A stretch of 64,000 bases of DNA. Source: Eurosta solidaginis (taxonomy: Eukaryota > Arthropoda > Insecta > Diptera > Tephritidae). A program made the position numbers and the translations under genes. Positions within the stretch are counted from its first letter, which is position 1, and each line of letters opens with the position of its first letter. Positions 46,101 to 58,567 of the stretch are shown in pieces. Under the pieces are notes generated by a model that was given only the letters and a program-made list of their open reading frames with translations, was not told where the DNA came from and ran no database searches. The DNA lies in assembly GCF_040869045.1 (NCBI RefSeq), contig NC_090319.1, positions 359,183,739 to 359,247,738 on the forward strand. Reading direction: 5' to 3'.

Positions 46101-49100
46101 TATATTATAAATGGCAAAGTTTGGATGTGAAGATGTTTGGATGTTTGGATGTTTGGATGTTTGTCCAGACGTTTGTCTTTGTGACTCAATAAAGCAAGAA
46201 CGGCTGGACCGATTTGGATGAAATTTTGCACACATATAGCCAATAGTCTAGAAGGATCTACTAGCTATATATTTTTCCAAAGGGGCGTCGTCACCGCCCC
46301 CTAGGAACAGTTATAATTTAATTATTATATTTTTTCGTCTTTGCGACTGAATCACGCCAGAATGGCTACACGGATTTTGATGAAATTTGGGACACAGACA
46401 GTAGTCTACTAGCGAAATTTTTTTCGAACAGGGAAAGAGGGGTGGGGGTCCCACGACCTCTTCGAGAAATTATTTTTCTATATATTTTTCTATATATATG
46501 TTATATAAATCATCAATTAAATTATTTTTCAATAATTTTTACACATTATAACTTTACATATATTGGCCTTCACCAATATCACAGACTCAAGGGGTCAAAT
46601 AAGTCGAGGGCTTACAAAGCATTGACATCCTCCGCCCGCTCCCCCCCCCCCCCCCATTTATCGCCCCCTCTGGTGTAAAATCTATAAATTGTTATAACTC
46701 AATATAAATTTTCTCCTAAATCAATATTTTTTGGTATCTGGCACATGCAGAACGAGATCTAGACAATTTTGGAGGAACGATCAGTGGTCCTCTCTTCTAC
46801 TCCCGCCATCCGCCCTCCATCAATTGTTTATTAGCACGCTTTTATTAGCTTTACCTGTATGTTTCTATGTAACTTTTTATTCGCTCCAATGCGCCTGCTG
46901 CCTTATTAACATGGTTTTATAATTAGCTTCACCTTATTTGTAATCCCGTAAGGGTCATATCGAGACCCTTCCGGGATCATTTCTGGATGGTTTTCGGGAT
47001 CGGTCCGGGATTACGCCGGGGTAATTTCGGGACTTTTTCGGGACTATTTCGGGATCATTTTGGGACCCTTCCGGGATCATTTCTGTATAGTTTACGGGAT
47101 CCGTCCGGGATCCCGTCGGGGTTATTTTGGAACATTTTCGGGACTATTCCGGAATCATTTCGGGACTATTTCGCGATCATTTGGGGACCCTTCCGGCATC
47201 ATTTCTGGATGGTTTTCGGGATCCGTGCGGGATCTCGTCGGGGTCATATGGGGACTTTTTCGGGATCATTTGGGGGCTCTTCCGGCATCATTTCTGGATG
47301 GTTTTCGGGATCCGTCCGGGATATCGTGGGGGTCATTTGGGGACTTTTTCGGGATCATTTGGGGGCTCTTCCGGCATCATTTCTGGATGGTTTTCGGGAT
47401 CCGTCCGGGATCTCGTCGGGGTCATTTGTGGACTTTTTCGGAATCATTTTGGGGCTCATCCGGCATCATTTCTGAATGGTTTTCGGGATCCGTCCGTGAT
47501 CCCGTCGGGGTCATTTCGGGACTTTTTCGCGACTAATACGGGATCATTTGGGAACCCTTTCGGCATCATTTCTGGATGGTTTTCGGGATCCGTTCGGGAT
47601 CCCGTCGGGGTCATTTCGGGACTTTTTCGCGACTAATACGGGATCATTTGGGAACCCTTTCGGCATCATTTCTGGATGGTTTTCGGGATCCGTCCGGGAT
47701 CCCATTAGGGTAATTTCGGGACTATTAGGGGATCATTTGGGAACCTTTCCGGCATCATTTCTGGATAATTTTCGGGATCCGTCCGGGATGCCGACGAGGT
47801 CATTTCGGGACTATTTCGGGATCATTTGGGATACCTACCGGCATCATTTCTGGATGGTTTTTGGGATTCGTCCGGGATCCCGTCGTGGTCCTTTCGGGAC
47901 TTTTTTTCGACTAATACGGGATCATTTGCGGACCCTTTCGGCATCATTTCTGGATAGTTGTCGGGATCCCGTCACGATCATTTCGGGACTATTAGGGGAT
48001 CATTTGAGGACCTTTCCGGCATCATTTCTGTATTGTTTTCGGAATGCTTTCGGGATCCCGTCAGGGTCATTTTGGGACTTTTTCGGGGCTAATACGGGAT
48101 CATTTGTGGATCCTCTAGGGGTCGTTTCGTGACTTTTTCTGTTTTATTTCGGGATCATTTGGGGACCCTTCCGGCATAATTTCTTGATGGTTTGCCGGAT
48201 CCATCAGGGTCATTTCGGGACCATTTTGGGATCATTTGGGGACCCTTCCGAGATCATTTCTGGATCCGTCCGGGATGCCGTAGGAGCCATTTCGGGATTT
48301 TTTGTTACTTTTCCGGGATAGTTTTTGGACCCTTCCGGGATCATTTCTCGATCTGTGCGGGATTCCATCTGGGTCATTTCCGGACTATTTCGGGATCATT
48401 TTGGGATCCTTCCGGAATCATTTCTGTGTGGTTTTCGCGATCCGTCGTTGATTCCCTCGGAGCCATTTCGGAACCTTTTCTGGAGTATGTCGGGGTCATT
48501 TGGGGACTTTTTCGGGATCATTTGGGGCTCTTCCGGCATCATTTCTGGATCTTTTTCGGGATCCGTGCGGGATCTCGTCGGGGTCATTTGGGGACTTTTT
48601 CGGGATCATTTGGGAGCTCTTCCGGCACCATTTCTGGATGGTTTTCGGGATCTGTCCGGGATCCCATCAGGGTCATTTCGGGACTATTTCGGGATACCTT
48701 CCGGCATCATTTCTGGATAGTTTTCGGGATCCACCCGGGATCCCGACGGGGTCAATTCAGGACTTTTTCTCGACTAATACGGGATGATTTGGGGACCCTC
48801 TCGGCATTATTTCTGGATGCTTTTCGGGATCCGTCAGGAATCCCGTCGGGGTCATTTCGGGACTTTTTCGGGACTAATACGGGATAATTAGGGGAGCCTT
48901 TCGGCATCATTTCAGGATGGTTTTGGGATCCGTACGGGATCCTGCCAGAGTCATTTCTGGACTATTTCGGGATCATTTGGGGTACCTTCCGGCATCATTT
49001 CTATATGGTTTTGAGGATCCGTCCGGGATCCCGTCGGGGTTATTTGGGGCCTTTTTATCGACTGGTATCGGATCATTTGGGGACCCTTTCGGCATAATTT

Positions 49101-50122
49101 CTGGATGGTTTTCGGGATCCGTCCGGGATCCCTTCGGGGTCATTTCGGAACTTTTTCGGGACTTTTTCGGGATTATTTGGGGTATTTTCCGGCATCATTT
49201 CTGTATGGTATTCGGGATCATTTGGGGTCCCTTCCGGCAGAATTTCTGGATGGTTTTCGGTCATTTCGGGACTATTAGGGGATCATTTGAAGACATTCCG
49301 GCATCATTTCTGTATAGTTTTTGGGATCCGTGCGGGATCCCGTCGGGGTAATTTCTGGACTTTTCAGAGATTGTTTCGGGATTATTTGGGACCCTTCCAA
49401 GATCATTTATGGATGGATTTCGAGATCTGTCCGGGATCCCGTCAGGGTCATTTGGGAGTCCGTTCGAGATCCCGTCAGGGTCATTTCGGGACTATTAGGG
49501 GATAATTTGAGGACCTTTCCGGCATCATTTCTGGATAGTTTTCGAAATCCGTCTGGGGTCCCGTCGGGGTCATTTCAGGACTTTTTCGGGACTAATACGG
49601 GATCATTTTGGGACCCTTCCGGAATCATTTCTGTATGGTTTACGCGATCCGTCGTGGATTCCCTAAGGACCCTTCCTGGATATTTTCTGGATGGTTTTTG
49701 AGAACCGTCCGGGAGACCGTCAGGGTCATTTCGGAACTTTTTCGGGACTATTTCGGGATCATTTTGGTACCCTCCAGGCATCATTTCTCTGGATAAGTCT
49801 AGAATCGTGTCGTTGTCATTTCGGGTTTTTTGGGACTATTCCGGGAACTTTTGGAGAACCTTCCGTGGCATTTCTAGATGGTTTTCGGGATATGTCCGCG
49901 GTAGCGTCGGGGTCATTTCGTGGATTTTTCTGGATAATTTCGGGATAATTTGGGGATCCTAACAGGTTATCAGCTCATTTAGCTCTTTTTTTATTCAATT
50001 ACAAAAATAAAATGTATTAGACAGAAACATCTTTTTAAACAGATAACTTGATAAGCAGGCTAACGTGAATATCCCATATATTTAATTTTCTCCTTGCGGA
50101 CGGGGCCGCGGGTAAAGGCTAG
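46101..50122 (+). mobile_element. Unit 3 of the Helitron-like head-to-tail block (4.0 kb)
   Basis: Begins TATATTATAAATGGCAAAG directly after unit 2 CTAG and ends GGGTAAAGGCTAG at 50122. The head is 46101-46945 with a C-run near 46630-46656 and an AT insert near 46475-46515. The array is 46950-49960 and the tail 49961-50122. First array units are near-identical to units 1 and 2; later parts match unit 2 without the retrotransposon. Confidence 0.8.
46950..49960. repeat. Unit 3 minisatellite
   Basis: Same sub-repeats as unit 2, often in the same order, for example TTTGCCGGATCCATCAGGGT at 43444 and 48192. Open plus-strand frames are by-products. Confidence 0.9.
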
Positions 50123-52885
50123 TATATTATAAATGGGAAAGTTTGGATGTTTGTATGTTTGTATGTTTGTCCAGACCTTTGTCTTTGTGACTCAATCACG
50201 CAGGAACGGCTGGGCCGATTTGGGTGAAATTTTGCACACATATAGCCAATGGTCTAGAAGGATCTACTAGCTATATTTTTTTAAAAAAGGGGGGAGGTCC
50301 TCGCCCCCTAGGAAAAGTTATAATTTAATTATTGTATTTTTTCGTCTTTGTGACTGAATCACGCCAGAACGGCTACACGGATTTTGATAAAATTTGGGAC
50401 ACAGACAAGAGTCTACTATCGAAATTTTTTTCGAACATGGAAAGGGGGGTAGGGGACCCACGACCCCTTCGAACAAATACTTTTTAATAATTTTTACACA
50501 TTATAAATTTAGCTATATTGACGTTCACCAATATTACAAACTCAATGGCTCAAATAAGTCGAGGGCTTACAACATGAGCAGTGACACCCTACGTCCCCCT
50601 CCCCCTTTCTCTCACCCTCTGGTGTAAAATCTATAAATTGTTATAACTCAATATAAATGTTCTCCTAAATCAATAATTTTTGGTATCTGGCTCATAGAGA
50701 TCGGTGGTGCTCTCCATCTCCTCCCGCCATCCGCCCTCCATCAATTGTTTTTATTAGCACGCTTTTATTAGCTTTACCTGTATGTTTCTTTGTAACTTTT
50801 CATTCGCTCCAACGCGCCTGCTGCCTTATTAACATGGTTTTATAATTTGCTTCACTTATTTGTAATCCCTTTAGGGTCATATCGAGACCCTTCCGGCATC
50901 ATTTCTGGATGGTTTTTGGGATCCGTCCGGGATCCCGTCGGGGTGATTTCGGGAATTCTTCTCGACTAGTACGGGATCATTTGGGGACCCTTTCGGTAAC
51001 ATTTTTGGATGGTTTTCGGGATCCGTTCGGGATACCGTCAGGGTTATTTCGGGACTATTAGGTGATTATTTGAGGACTTTTTCGGCATCATATCTGAATG
51101 GTTATCGGTATCCGTTCGGGATCCCGTCGGGGTCTTTCGGGACTTTTTCAGGATCATTTGGGATCCCTTCCGGTATTGTATCTGGTTGGTTTTCGGGATT
51201 CGTCCGGGATCCCGTCGGGGTCATTGCAGGACTTTTTCGGGATCATTTGGGGAACCTTCCGGCATCATTTCTAGATGGTTTTCTGGATCCGTCCGGGATC
51301 CCGTTGGGGTTATTTCGAGACTTTTTCGCCACTAATACGGGATCTTTTGGGGACCCTTTCGCCATCATTTCTGGATAGTTTTCGGGATCCGTCCGGGATC
51401 CCGTCAGGGTCATTTCGGCACTATTTGGGGATCATTTGGGAACCTTTCCGTAATTTGGGTCCCTTCCGGCATCATTTCTGCATGGTTTTCGGGATCCCGT
51501 CGGTGTAATTTCGAGACTATTTCGGGATCATTTGGTGTACCCTCCGGCATCATTTCTAGATGGTTTCCGGGATCCGTCCGGAATCTCGTTGGGGTCATTT
51601 CGGGACTTTTTCTCAGCTGATACGGAATCATTTGGGGACCCTTTCGGCATCATTTCTGGATGGTTTTCGGGATCCGTCCGGAATCCCGTCGGGGTCACTT
51701 CAGAGCATTTTCGAAATCATTTTGGGTGCCTTCCTTCATCATTTCGGGACTTTTTCGGGATAATTTAAGCATGGTTTTCAGGATTCGTCCGGGATCCCGT
51801 CAGGGTAATTTGTGGACTTTTCCGAAACTATTTCGGGATCATTTTGGGCCAAGATCATTCCTGGATGGATTTCGACATCTGTCCGGGATCCCGTCGGGGT
51901 CAGTTAGGGATCCGTTTGAGATCCAGTCAGGGACATTTCGGGACTTCATAGGGACTATTTCGGGATCATTTCTGGATGGCTTTCGGGATCGGGGTCATTT
52001 CAGGACCTTTTCTCGACTAATACGGGATCATTTGGGGACCTTTTCGGCATCATTTCTGGATGGTTCTCGGGGTCTGTCCGGGATCCCGTCAGGGTCATGT
52101 CGGGGCTATTAGGGGATCATTTAGGGACCTTTCCGGCATCATTTCAGGATAGTTTTCGGGATCCGTCCGAGATCGCCACGGGGTCATTTCGGGATGGATG
52201 GTTTTCGGTATCCGTCCGGGATCCCGTCGGGGTCATTTCGGGACTTTTTCGGAATCATTTGGGGTCCCTTCCGCCATCATTTCTGGATGGTTTTCGTGAT
52301 CTGTCCGGGATCCCGTCGGCGTCATTTCAGGATTATTTCGGGATCATACGGGGTCCCTTTTGGCATCATTTCTGGATGGTTTTCTGGATCCGTCCGGGAT
52401 CCCGTCGGTGTCATTTCGGAACTAATTCGGGCTCATTTGGGGACCCTTCTGGCATCACTTCTGGATGGATTTTGGGATCTGTACGGGAACCCATCAGGGT
52501 ATTTTGGGGATCATTTGGGGACCCTTTAGGGGTCATTCCATGACTTTTTCTGTATTATCTCTGGATAAGTCTAGAATCATGTCGTTGTCATTTCGGGTTT
52601 TTTGGGACTACTCCGGGAACTTTTGGAGACCCTTCCGGAGCATTTCTGGACGGTTTTCGGTATCCGTCCGCGATAGCGTATGGGTCACTACGTGGGTTTT
52701 TCTGTATAATTTCTGGATCATTTGGGGATCCTATCAGGTTATCAGCTCATTTAATTCTTTTTTTACTCAATTAGAAAAATAAAATGCATTAGACAGAAAA
52801 ATTGTTTAACTTGATAAGCAGGCTAACGTGAATAGCCCATATATTTCATTTTCTTCTTGCGGACGGGGCCGCGGGTATAGGCTAG
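50123..52885 (+). mobile_element. Unit 4 of the Helitron-like head-to-tail block (2.8 kb)
   Basis: Begins TATATTATAAATGGGAAAG after unit 3 CTAG. It has a shorter head (50123-50870), an array 50885-52735, a tail, and a final hairpin/CTAG (GGGTATAGGCTAG) at 52885, followed by T. Its head is the most diverged of the four, with only one GTTTGGAT-like octamer before GTTTGTAT variants. Confidence 0.8.
50885..52735. repeat. Unit 4 minisatellite
   Basis: About 1.85 kb of the same sub-repeats, more irregular than in unit 1. The array end AGTCTAGAATCATGTCGTTG is shared with the ends of units 2 and 3. Confidence 0.88.
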
Positions 52886-52937
52886 TCAATTTTATAAGCA
52901 GCACTTCAATATACATACTGACATCAATAACTTACTT

Positions 52938-54436
52938 AACAAGTAAGGAAGGCTAAGTTCGGGTGTAACCGAACATTACATACTCAGCTGAGAGCTATGG
53001 AGACAAAATAAGGGAAAGTTATCATGTAGGAAAATGAACCTAGGGTAACCCTGTAATGTGTTTGTATGACATGTGTATCAAATGGAAGGTATTAAAGAGT
53101 ATTTTAAAAGGGAGTGGGTCATAGTTCTATAGGTGGACGCCATTTCAGGATATCGCCATAAAGCTGGACCAGAATGTGTTTGTACGATATGGTGGTCAAA
53201 ATAAAGGTATTAATGAGGGTTTTAAAAGGGAGTGGCCCTTAGTTGTATATGTGAAGGCGTTTTCGAGATATCGACCTGCCAAGATTCCAAGGCCTTTTGA
53301 TTTCGCCCTGCAGAACTTTTTCATTTTCTTCTACTTAATATGGTAGGTGTCACACCAATTTTACAAAGTTTTTTCTAAAGCGTCAAAAAACCAATCCATT
53401 CACCATGTTTCATCCCTTTTTTCGTATTTAGTACAGAATTATGGCATTTTTTAATTTTTCGTAATTTTCGATATCGAAAAAGTGGGCGTGGTCATAGTCC
53501 AATTTCGGCCATTTTTTATCCCAAGATAAAGCTAGTTCAGATAAGTACGTGAACTAAGTTTAGTAAAGATATATCGATTTTTGCTCAAGTTATCGTGTTA
53601 ACGGCCGAGCGGAAGGGCAGACGTTCGACTGTGTTTGAAAACTGGGCGTGGCTTCAACCGATTTCGCCCATTTTCACAGAAAACAATTATCGTCATAGAA
53701 TCTAAGCCCCTACCAAATTTCACATGGTTTGGTAAATTTTTGTTCGACTTATGGCATTAAAAGTATTCTAGACGAATTAAATGAAAAAGGGCGGAGCCAC
53801 GCCCATTTTGAAAATTTCTTTTAATTTTGTATTTTGTTGCACCATATAAAAAGACATCAAATTTTTTGTTAAAATTTTACTTAACATTTTTTTTTTTTTT
53901 AAGTGGGCATGCTCGTCATCCTATTTTGCTAATTTTTATTTAGCACACAAAATTATAGGAGTAACGCTTCTGCCAAATTTCATCATGATATCTTCAACGA
54001 CTGCCAAATTACAGCTTGCAAAACTTTTAAATTACCTTATTTTAAAAGTGGTCGGTCCAATTTTTTACTACTTTTCTATTCGTCATAACGTCAACCTACA
54101 TACCAAGTTTCATCGCTTTATTAGTCTTTGGTAATGAATTATCGCACTTTTTCTGTTTTTCGAAATTTTCGATATCGAAAAAATGGGCGTGGTTGCAGTC
54201 CGATTTCGTTCATTTTAATTAGCGATCTGAGATGAGCGCGCAGGAATCCACATCCAACTTTCATCAAGTTACCTCAATATTTACTCAAGTTATCGTGTTT
54301 ACAGACGGACGGACTGACGGACGGACATTTTGATATATAGAAGTCTATATCTATCTCGTTTAGTTTATGCCGTTACGGATTACCGTTATGCGAACAAAGC
54401 TATAATACTCTGTGAGCTCTGCTCAGCTGAGTATAG
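52938..54436 (+). repeat. Family A dispersed element, full length (1.5 kb)
   Basis: The head has AAGTAAGGAAGGCTAAGTTC, the perfect hairpin GTTCGGGTGTAACCGAAC (52957-52974) and ATACTCAGCTGAG. The 3' end has a GGACGGAC run (54301-54326) and TCTGCTCAGCTGAGTAT (54419-54435), so both termini carry CTCAGCTGAG in inverted context. Only two ~120-bp minisatellite units are present (near 53065 and 53185). It is non-coding. Confidence 0.8.
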
Positions 54437-54764
54437 AAATCTAGTAGTAGGGCGAAATGCCTCTACAGAGTTAGACGTTGTTGTTAAAAAGAAATGGGTG
54501 CACCTTTCGTATTTTAAGTCATCAGTAACCGAGAATAATATAATTGCTTATGTGGAGAAACATTCCGGTATCGATAGTAAGTTTATCTCGTGCTACAAAC
54601 TTGTCAAGAAAGACACCTCGCTACAGGGTCTTTGGAAAATCAATTTTAAACTTGGCGTTTCTCCTGCGTTTTATAATAAGCTTCTTGATATCAATCCTTG
54701 GCCTGCAGGGATCAACGTCCAGCCATTTCGTCACTTTCCAAAGGCACAGCATGATGAAAAATAA
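54437..54764 (+). pseudogene. C-terminal part of a jockey/CR1-like ORF1
   Basis: Encodes VVGRNASTELDVVVKKKWVH, LSYFKSSVTENNIIAYVEKH, KLVKKDTSLQGLWKINFKLG and ends INVQPFRHFPKAQHDEK with a stop at 54762. Blocks of this type (W.HLS.F, T...I..YV, NFKLG, P..V...PF..FPK) are familiar from ORF1 proteins of insect CR1/jockey-type elements. The true N-terminus is absent: the 144-codon frame starts inside family A. It is on the same strand as ORF2 at 60892-63375 and may be its partner. Confidence 0.7.
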
Positions 54765-54782
54765 TTTAGATAATCTATATAT

Positions 54783-55060
54783 GGGGTATTCCATCCCATT
54801 TCGACCAATTTTGAACCCGACCCCTTTAGAAATGGGTGAAAGTTTTTCTTCTTTTTCTAGCTTACGAAAGACGTTTTTCAGAATTTTTTCAAATTTTTTC
54901 ATCCAACTCAAAATAAGATATGAATTTAAAAAAAACGGTGTTTTTTTTCAAAATGCTACAACTTTTTCAAAAATTGACCGTCTGGGATCTTTTTTTTTAA
55001 ATTTGTTTTAAATGTACTTTTCGGAAAAAAAAAATTTTTTTAAAGTTTTTTTTTCAATTA
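54783..55060. repeat. Left arm of a long-inverted-repeat element
   Basis: Starts GGGGTATTCCATCCCATTTC. Reverse complement of 58285-58567 over nearly 280 bp (for example CTAGCTTACGAAAGACGTTT against AAACGTCTTTCGTAAGCTAG). Confidence 0.85.
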
Positions 55061-55067
55061 AATAAAA

Positions 55068-58000
55068 AACAAGTAAGGAAGGCTAAGTTCGGGTGCAACC
55101 GAACATTACATACTCAGTTGAGAGCTATGGAGACAAAATAAGGAAAATCACCATGTAGGAAAATGAGCCTAGGGTAACCCTGGAATGTGGTTGTATGACA
55201 TGTTTATCAAAAGGAAGGTATTGAAGAGTATTTTAAGAGAGAGTAGGCCATAGTTCTATGGATGGACGCCATTTAGGGATAACGCCATAAAGGTGGACCA
55301 GGGCTGACTCTAGAATTTGTTTGTACGATATGGGTATGAAATGAAAGGTGTTACTGAGCATTTTAAGAGGGAGTGGGCCTTAGGTCTATCGGTGGACGCC
55401 TTTTCGAGATATCGCCATTAAGGTGGACCAGGGGTGACTCTAGAATGGGTTTGTACGATATGGGTATCAAATGAAAGGTGGTAATGAGTATTTTAAAAGG
55501 GAATCGGCTTTAGTTCTATAGGTGAACGCCTTTTCGAGAAATCGCCATAAAGGTGGACCAGGGGTGACTCTAGAATATGTTTGACCGATATGGGTATCAA
55601 ATGAAAGCTGTTAATGAGTATTTTGAAAAGGAGTGATCCTTAGTTACATAGGTGGACGCCGTTGCGAAATATCGCCATAAAGGTGGACCAGGGGTGTCTC
55701 TAGAATGTGTTTGTACGATATGGGAATCAAATGAAAGGTGTTACTGAGCATTTTAAGAGGGAGTGGGCATTAGGTCTATAGGTGGACGCCTTTTCGAGAT
55801 ATCGCCATTAGGGTGGGACAGGGGTGACTCTAGAATGTGTTTGTACGATATGGGTATCAAACGAAAGGTGTTGGTGAGCATTTTAAGAGGGAGTGGGCAT
55901 TAGGTCTATAGGTGGACGCCTTTTCGAGATATCGCCATTAGGGTGGGCCAGGGGTGACTCTAGAATGTTTGTACGATATGGGTATCAAACGAAAGGTGTT
56001 ACTGAGCATTTTAAGAGGGAGTGGGCATTAGGTCTATAGGTGGACGCGTTTTCGAGATATCGCCATTAGGGTGGGCCAGGGGTGACTCTAGAATGTGTTT
56101 GTACGATATGGGTATCAAATGAAAGGTGGTAATGAGTATTTTAAAAGGGAGTAATCCTTAGTTCTATAGGTGGACGCCTTTTCGAGATATCGCCATAAAG
56201 GTGGACTAAGGGTGACTCTAGAATGTTTGTACGATATGGGTATCAAACGAATGGTGTTACTGAGCATTTTAAGAGGGAGTGGGCATTAGGTCTATAGGTG
56301 GACGCCTTTTCGAGATATCGCCATTAGGGTGGGCCAGGGGTGACTCTAGAATGTGTTTGTACGATATGGGTATCAAATGAAAGGTGGTAATGAGTATTTT
56401 AAAAGGGAGTAATCCTTAGTTCTATAGGTGGACGCCTTTTCGAGATATCGCCATAAAGGTGGACCAAGGGTGACTCTAGAATGTTTGTACGATATGGGTA
56501 TCAAACGAATGGTGTTACTGAGCATTTTAAGAGGGAGTGGGCATTAGGTCTATAGGTGGACGCCTTTTCGAGATATCGCCATTAGGGTGGGCCAGGGGTG
56601 ACTCTAGAATGTGTTTGTACGATATGGGTATCAAACGAAAGGTGTTAGTGAGCATTTTAAGAGGGAGTGGGCATTAGGTCTATAGGTGGACGCCTTTTTT
56701 GAGACATCGCCATTAGGGTGGGCCAGGGGTGACTCTAGAATGTGTTTGTACGATATGGATATCAAATTAAATGTATTAATGAGGATTTTAAAAGCGAGTG
56801 GCCCTTAGATGTATATGTGAAGGCGTTCTCGCGATATCGACCAAAATGTGGACCAGGTGATCCAGAAAATCATCATATGCAATACCACTAACAGTATTCC
56901 TGCCAAGGTTCCAAGGGCTGTTGATTTCGCTTTGTAGAACTTTTTCATTTTCTTCTACTTAATATGGTAGGTGTCACACCCATTTTACAAAGTTTTTTCC
57001 AAAGTTATATTTTGCGTCAATAAACCAATCCAGTTACCATGTTTCATCCCTTTTTTCGTATTTGGTATAGAATTATGGCATTTTTGTCATTTTTCATAAT
57101 TTTCGATATCGATAAAGTGAGCGTGGTTATGGTCGGATTTCGGCCATTTTTTATACCGAGATAAAGTGGGTTCAGATAAGTAGGTGGGCTAAGTTTAGTA
57201 AAGATGTGCCGGTTTTTGCTCAAGTTATTGTGTTAACGGCCGAGCGGAAGGACAGACGGTGGACTGTGTATAAAAACTGGGCGTGGCTTCCACCGATTTC
57301 GCCCATTTTCACAGAGAACAGTTACCGTCATAGAATCTATGCCCCTACCAAATTTGAGAAGGATTGGTAAATTTTTGTTCGACTTATGGCATTAAAAGTA
57401 TTCTAGACAAACTAAATGAAAATGGGCGGAGCCACGCCCATTTTGAAATTTTCTTTTATTTTTGTATTTTGTTGCATCATATCATTACTGGAGTTGAATT
57501 TTGACTTAATTTACTTATATACAGTAAAGATATAAAATTTTTTGTTAAAATTTGAATTAAAAAAAATTTTTTTTAAAAAGTTGGCGTGTTCTTCATCCAA
57601 TTTTGCTAGTTTTTATTTAGCACATATATAGTAATAGTAGTAACGTTCCTGCCAAATTTCATCATGATATCTTCAACGACTGCCAAATTACAGCTTGCAA
57701 AACTTTTAAATTACCTTCTTGTAAAAGTGGGCGGTGCCACGCCCATTTTCCAAAATCTTACTAATTTTCTATTCTGCGTCATAACTTCAACCCATATGCC
57801 AAGTTTCATCGCTTTAACCGCCTTTGGCAATGAATTATCGCATTCTTTCGGTTTTTCGAAATTTTCGATATCGAAAAAGTGGGCGTGGTTATAGTCCGAT
57901 ATCGTTCATTTTAAATAGCGATCTGAGATTAGTGCCCAGGAATCTATGTACCAAATTTCATCAAGATACCTCAAAATTTACTCAAGTTATCGTGTTAACG

Positions 58001-58168
58001 GACGGACGGACGGATGGACGGACGGACGGACAGACATGGCTCAATCAAATTTTTTTTCGATACTGATGATTTTGATATATGGAAGTCTATATCTATCTCG
58101 ATTCCTTTATACCTGTACAACCAATCAAAGTTAATATACTCTGTGAGTTCTGCTCAACTGAGTATAAA
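55068..58168 (+). repeat. Family A dispersed element with expanded minisatellite (3.1 kb)
   Basis: Same head (hairpin 55087-55104, with one change in the loop: GGGTGCAACC) and 3' end (GACGGACGG run near 58000-58033, CTCAACTGAGTAT at 58155) as the copy at 52938. AATTAAATA occurs on both sides (near 55056 and 58171) and could be its target-site duplication. It lies between the two arms of the inverted-repeat element. Confidence 0.75.
55140..56870. repeat. Family A minisatellite, ~130-bp unit, about 13 units
   Basis: Cores GTACGATATGGGTATCAAA lie near 55322, 55453, 55712, 55842, 55970, 56101, 56229, 56360, 56488 and 56619, with variants at 55190, 55583 and 56748. Units also share GGTGGACGCCTTTTCGAGAT and GGGGTGACTCTAGAATG. 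56101-56359 and 56360-56618 are a near-identical two-unit duplication. Confidence 0.93.
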
Positions 58169-58284
58169 AAATTAAATAATCGGCCCACTCCTGGATTAAT
58201 GGGGATGATTGCAGAATTGATTGGTTTTTTATGAGAAAAAAAAATGGCGTAATTCGAAAAATATCGAAAAACTGAAAAATTACA

Positions 58285-58567
58285 AAAAAAAAAAAACTTT
58301 AAAAATTTGTTTGTATTTTTCCCGAAAAGTACATTTAAAAACAAATTAAAAAAAAAAAGATCCCAAACGGTCAATTTTTGAAAAAGTTATAGCATTTTGA
58401 AAACAAAACCGGTGGTTTTTAAAAATTCATAACTTTTTTTGAGTTGGATGAAAAAAATTGAAAAAATTCTGAAAAACGTCTTTCGTAAGCTAGAAAAAGA
58501 AGAAAAACTTTCAGCCAATTCTAAAGGGGTCGGGTTCAAAATTGGTCGAAATGGGATGGAATACCCC
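58285..58567. repeat. Right arm of the long-inverted-repeat element
   Basis: Ends GATGGAATACCCC at 58567, mirroring the left arm. The ~115 bp between family A and this arm (58169-58284) is unique here and probably the original interior of the element. Confidence 0.85.

Noticed and set aside
35643..52782. Dozens of overlapping open frames (up to 325 codons) encoding SGSVRDPVGVI- and HHFWMVFGIRPGS-like repeats
   Set aside because: They are the same minisatellite read in all three frames, with no start context, no domain and no codon bias. They follow from an 89-100 bp unit that lacks stop codons.
54621..54911. 96-codon minus-strand frame
   Set aside because: Opposite the ORF1 relic and the inverted-repeat arm; no domain.
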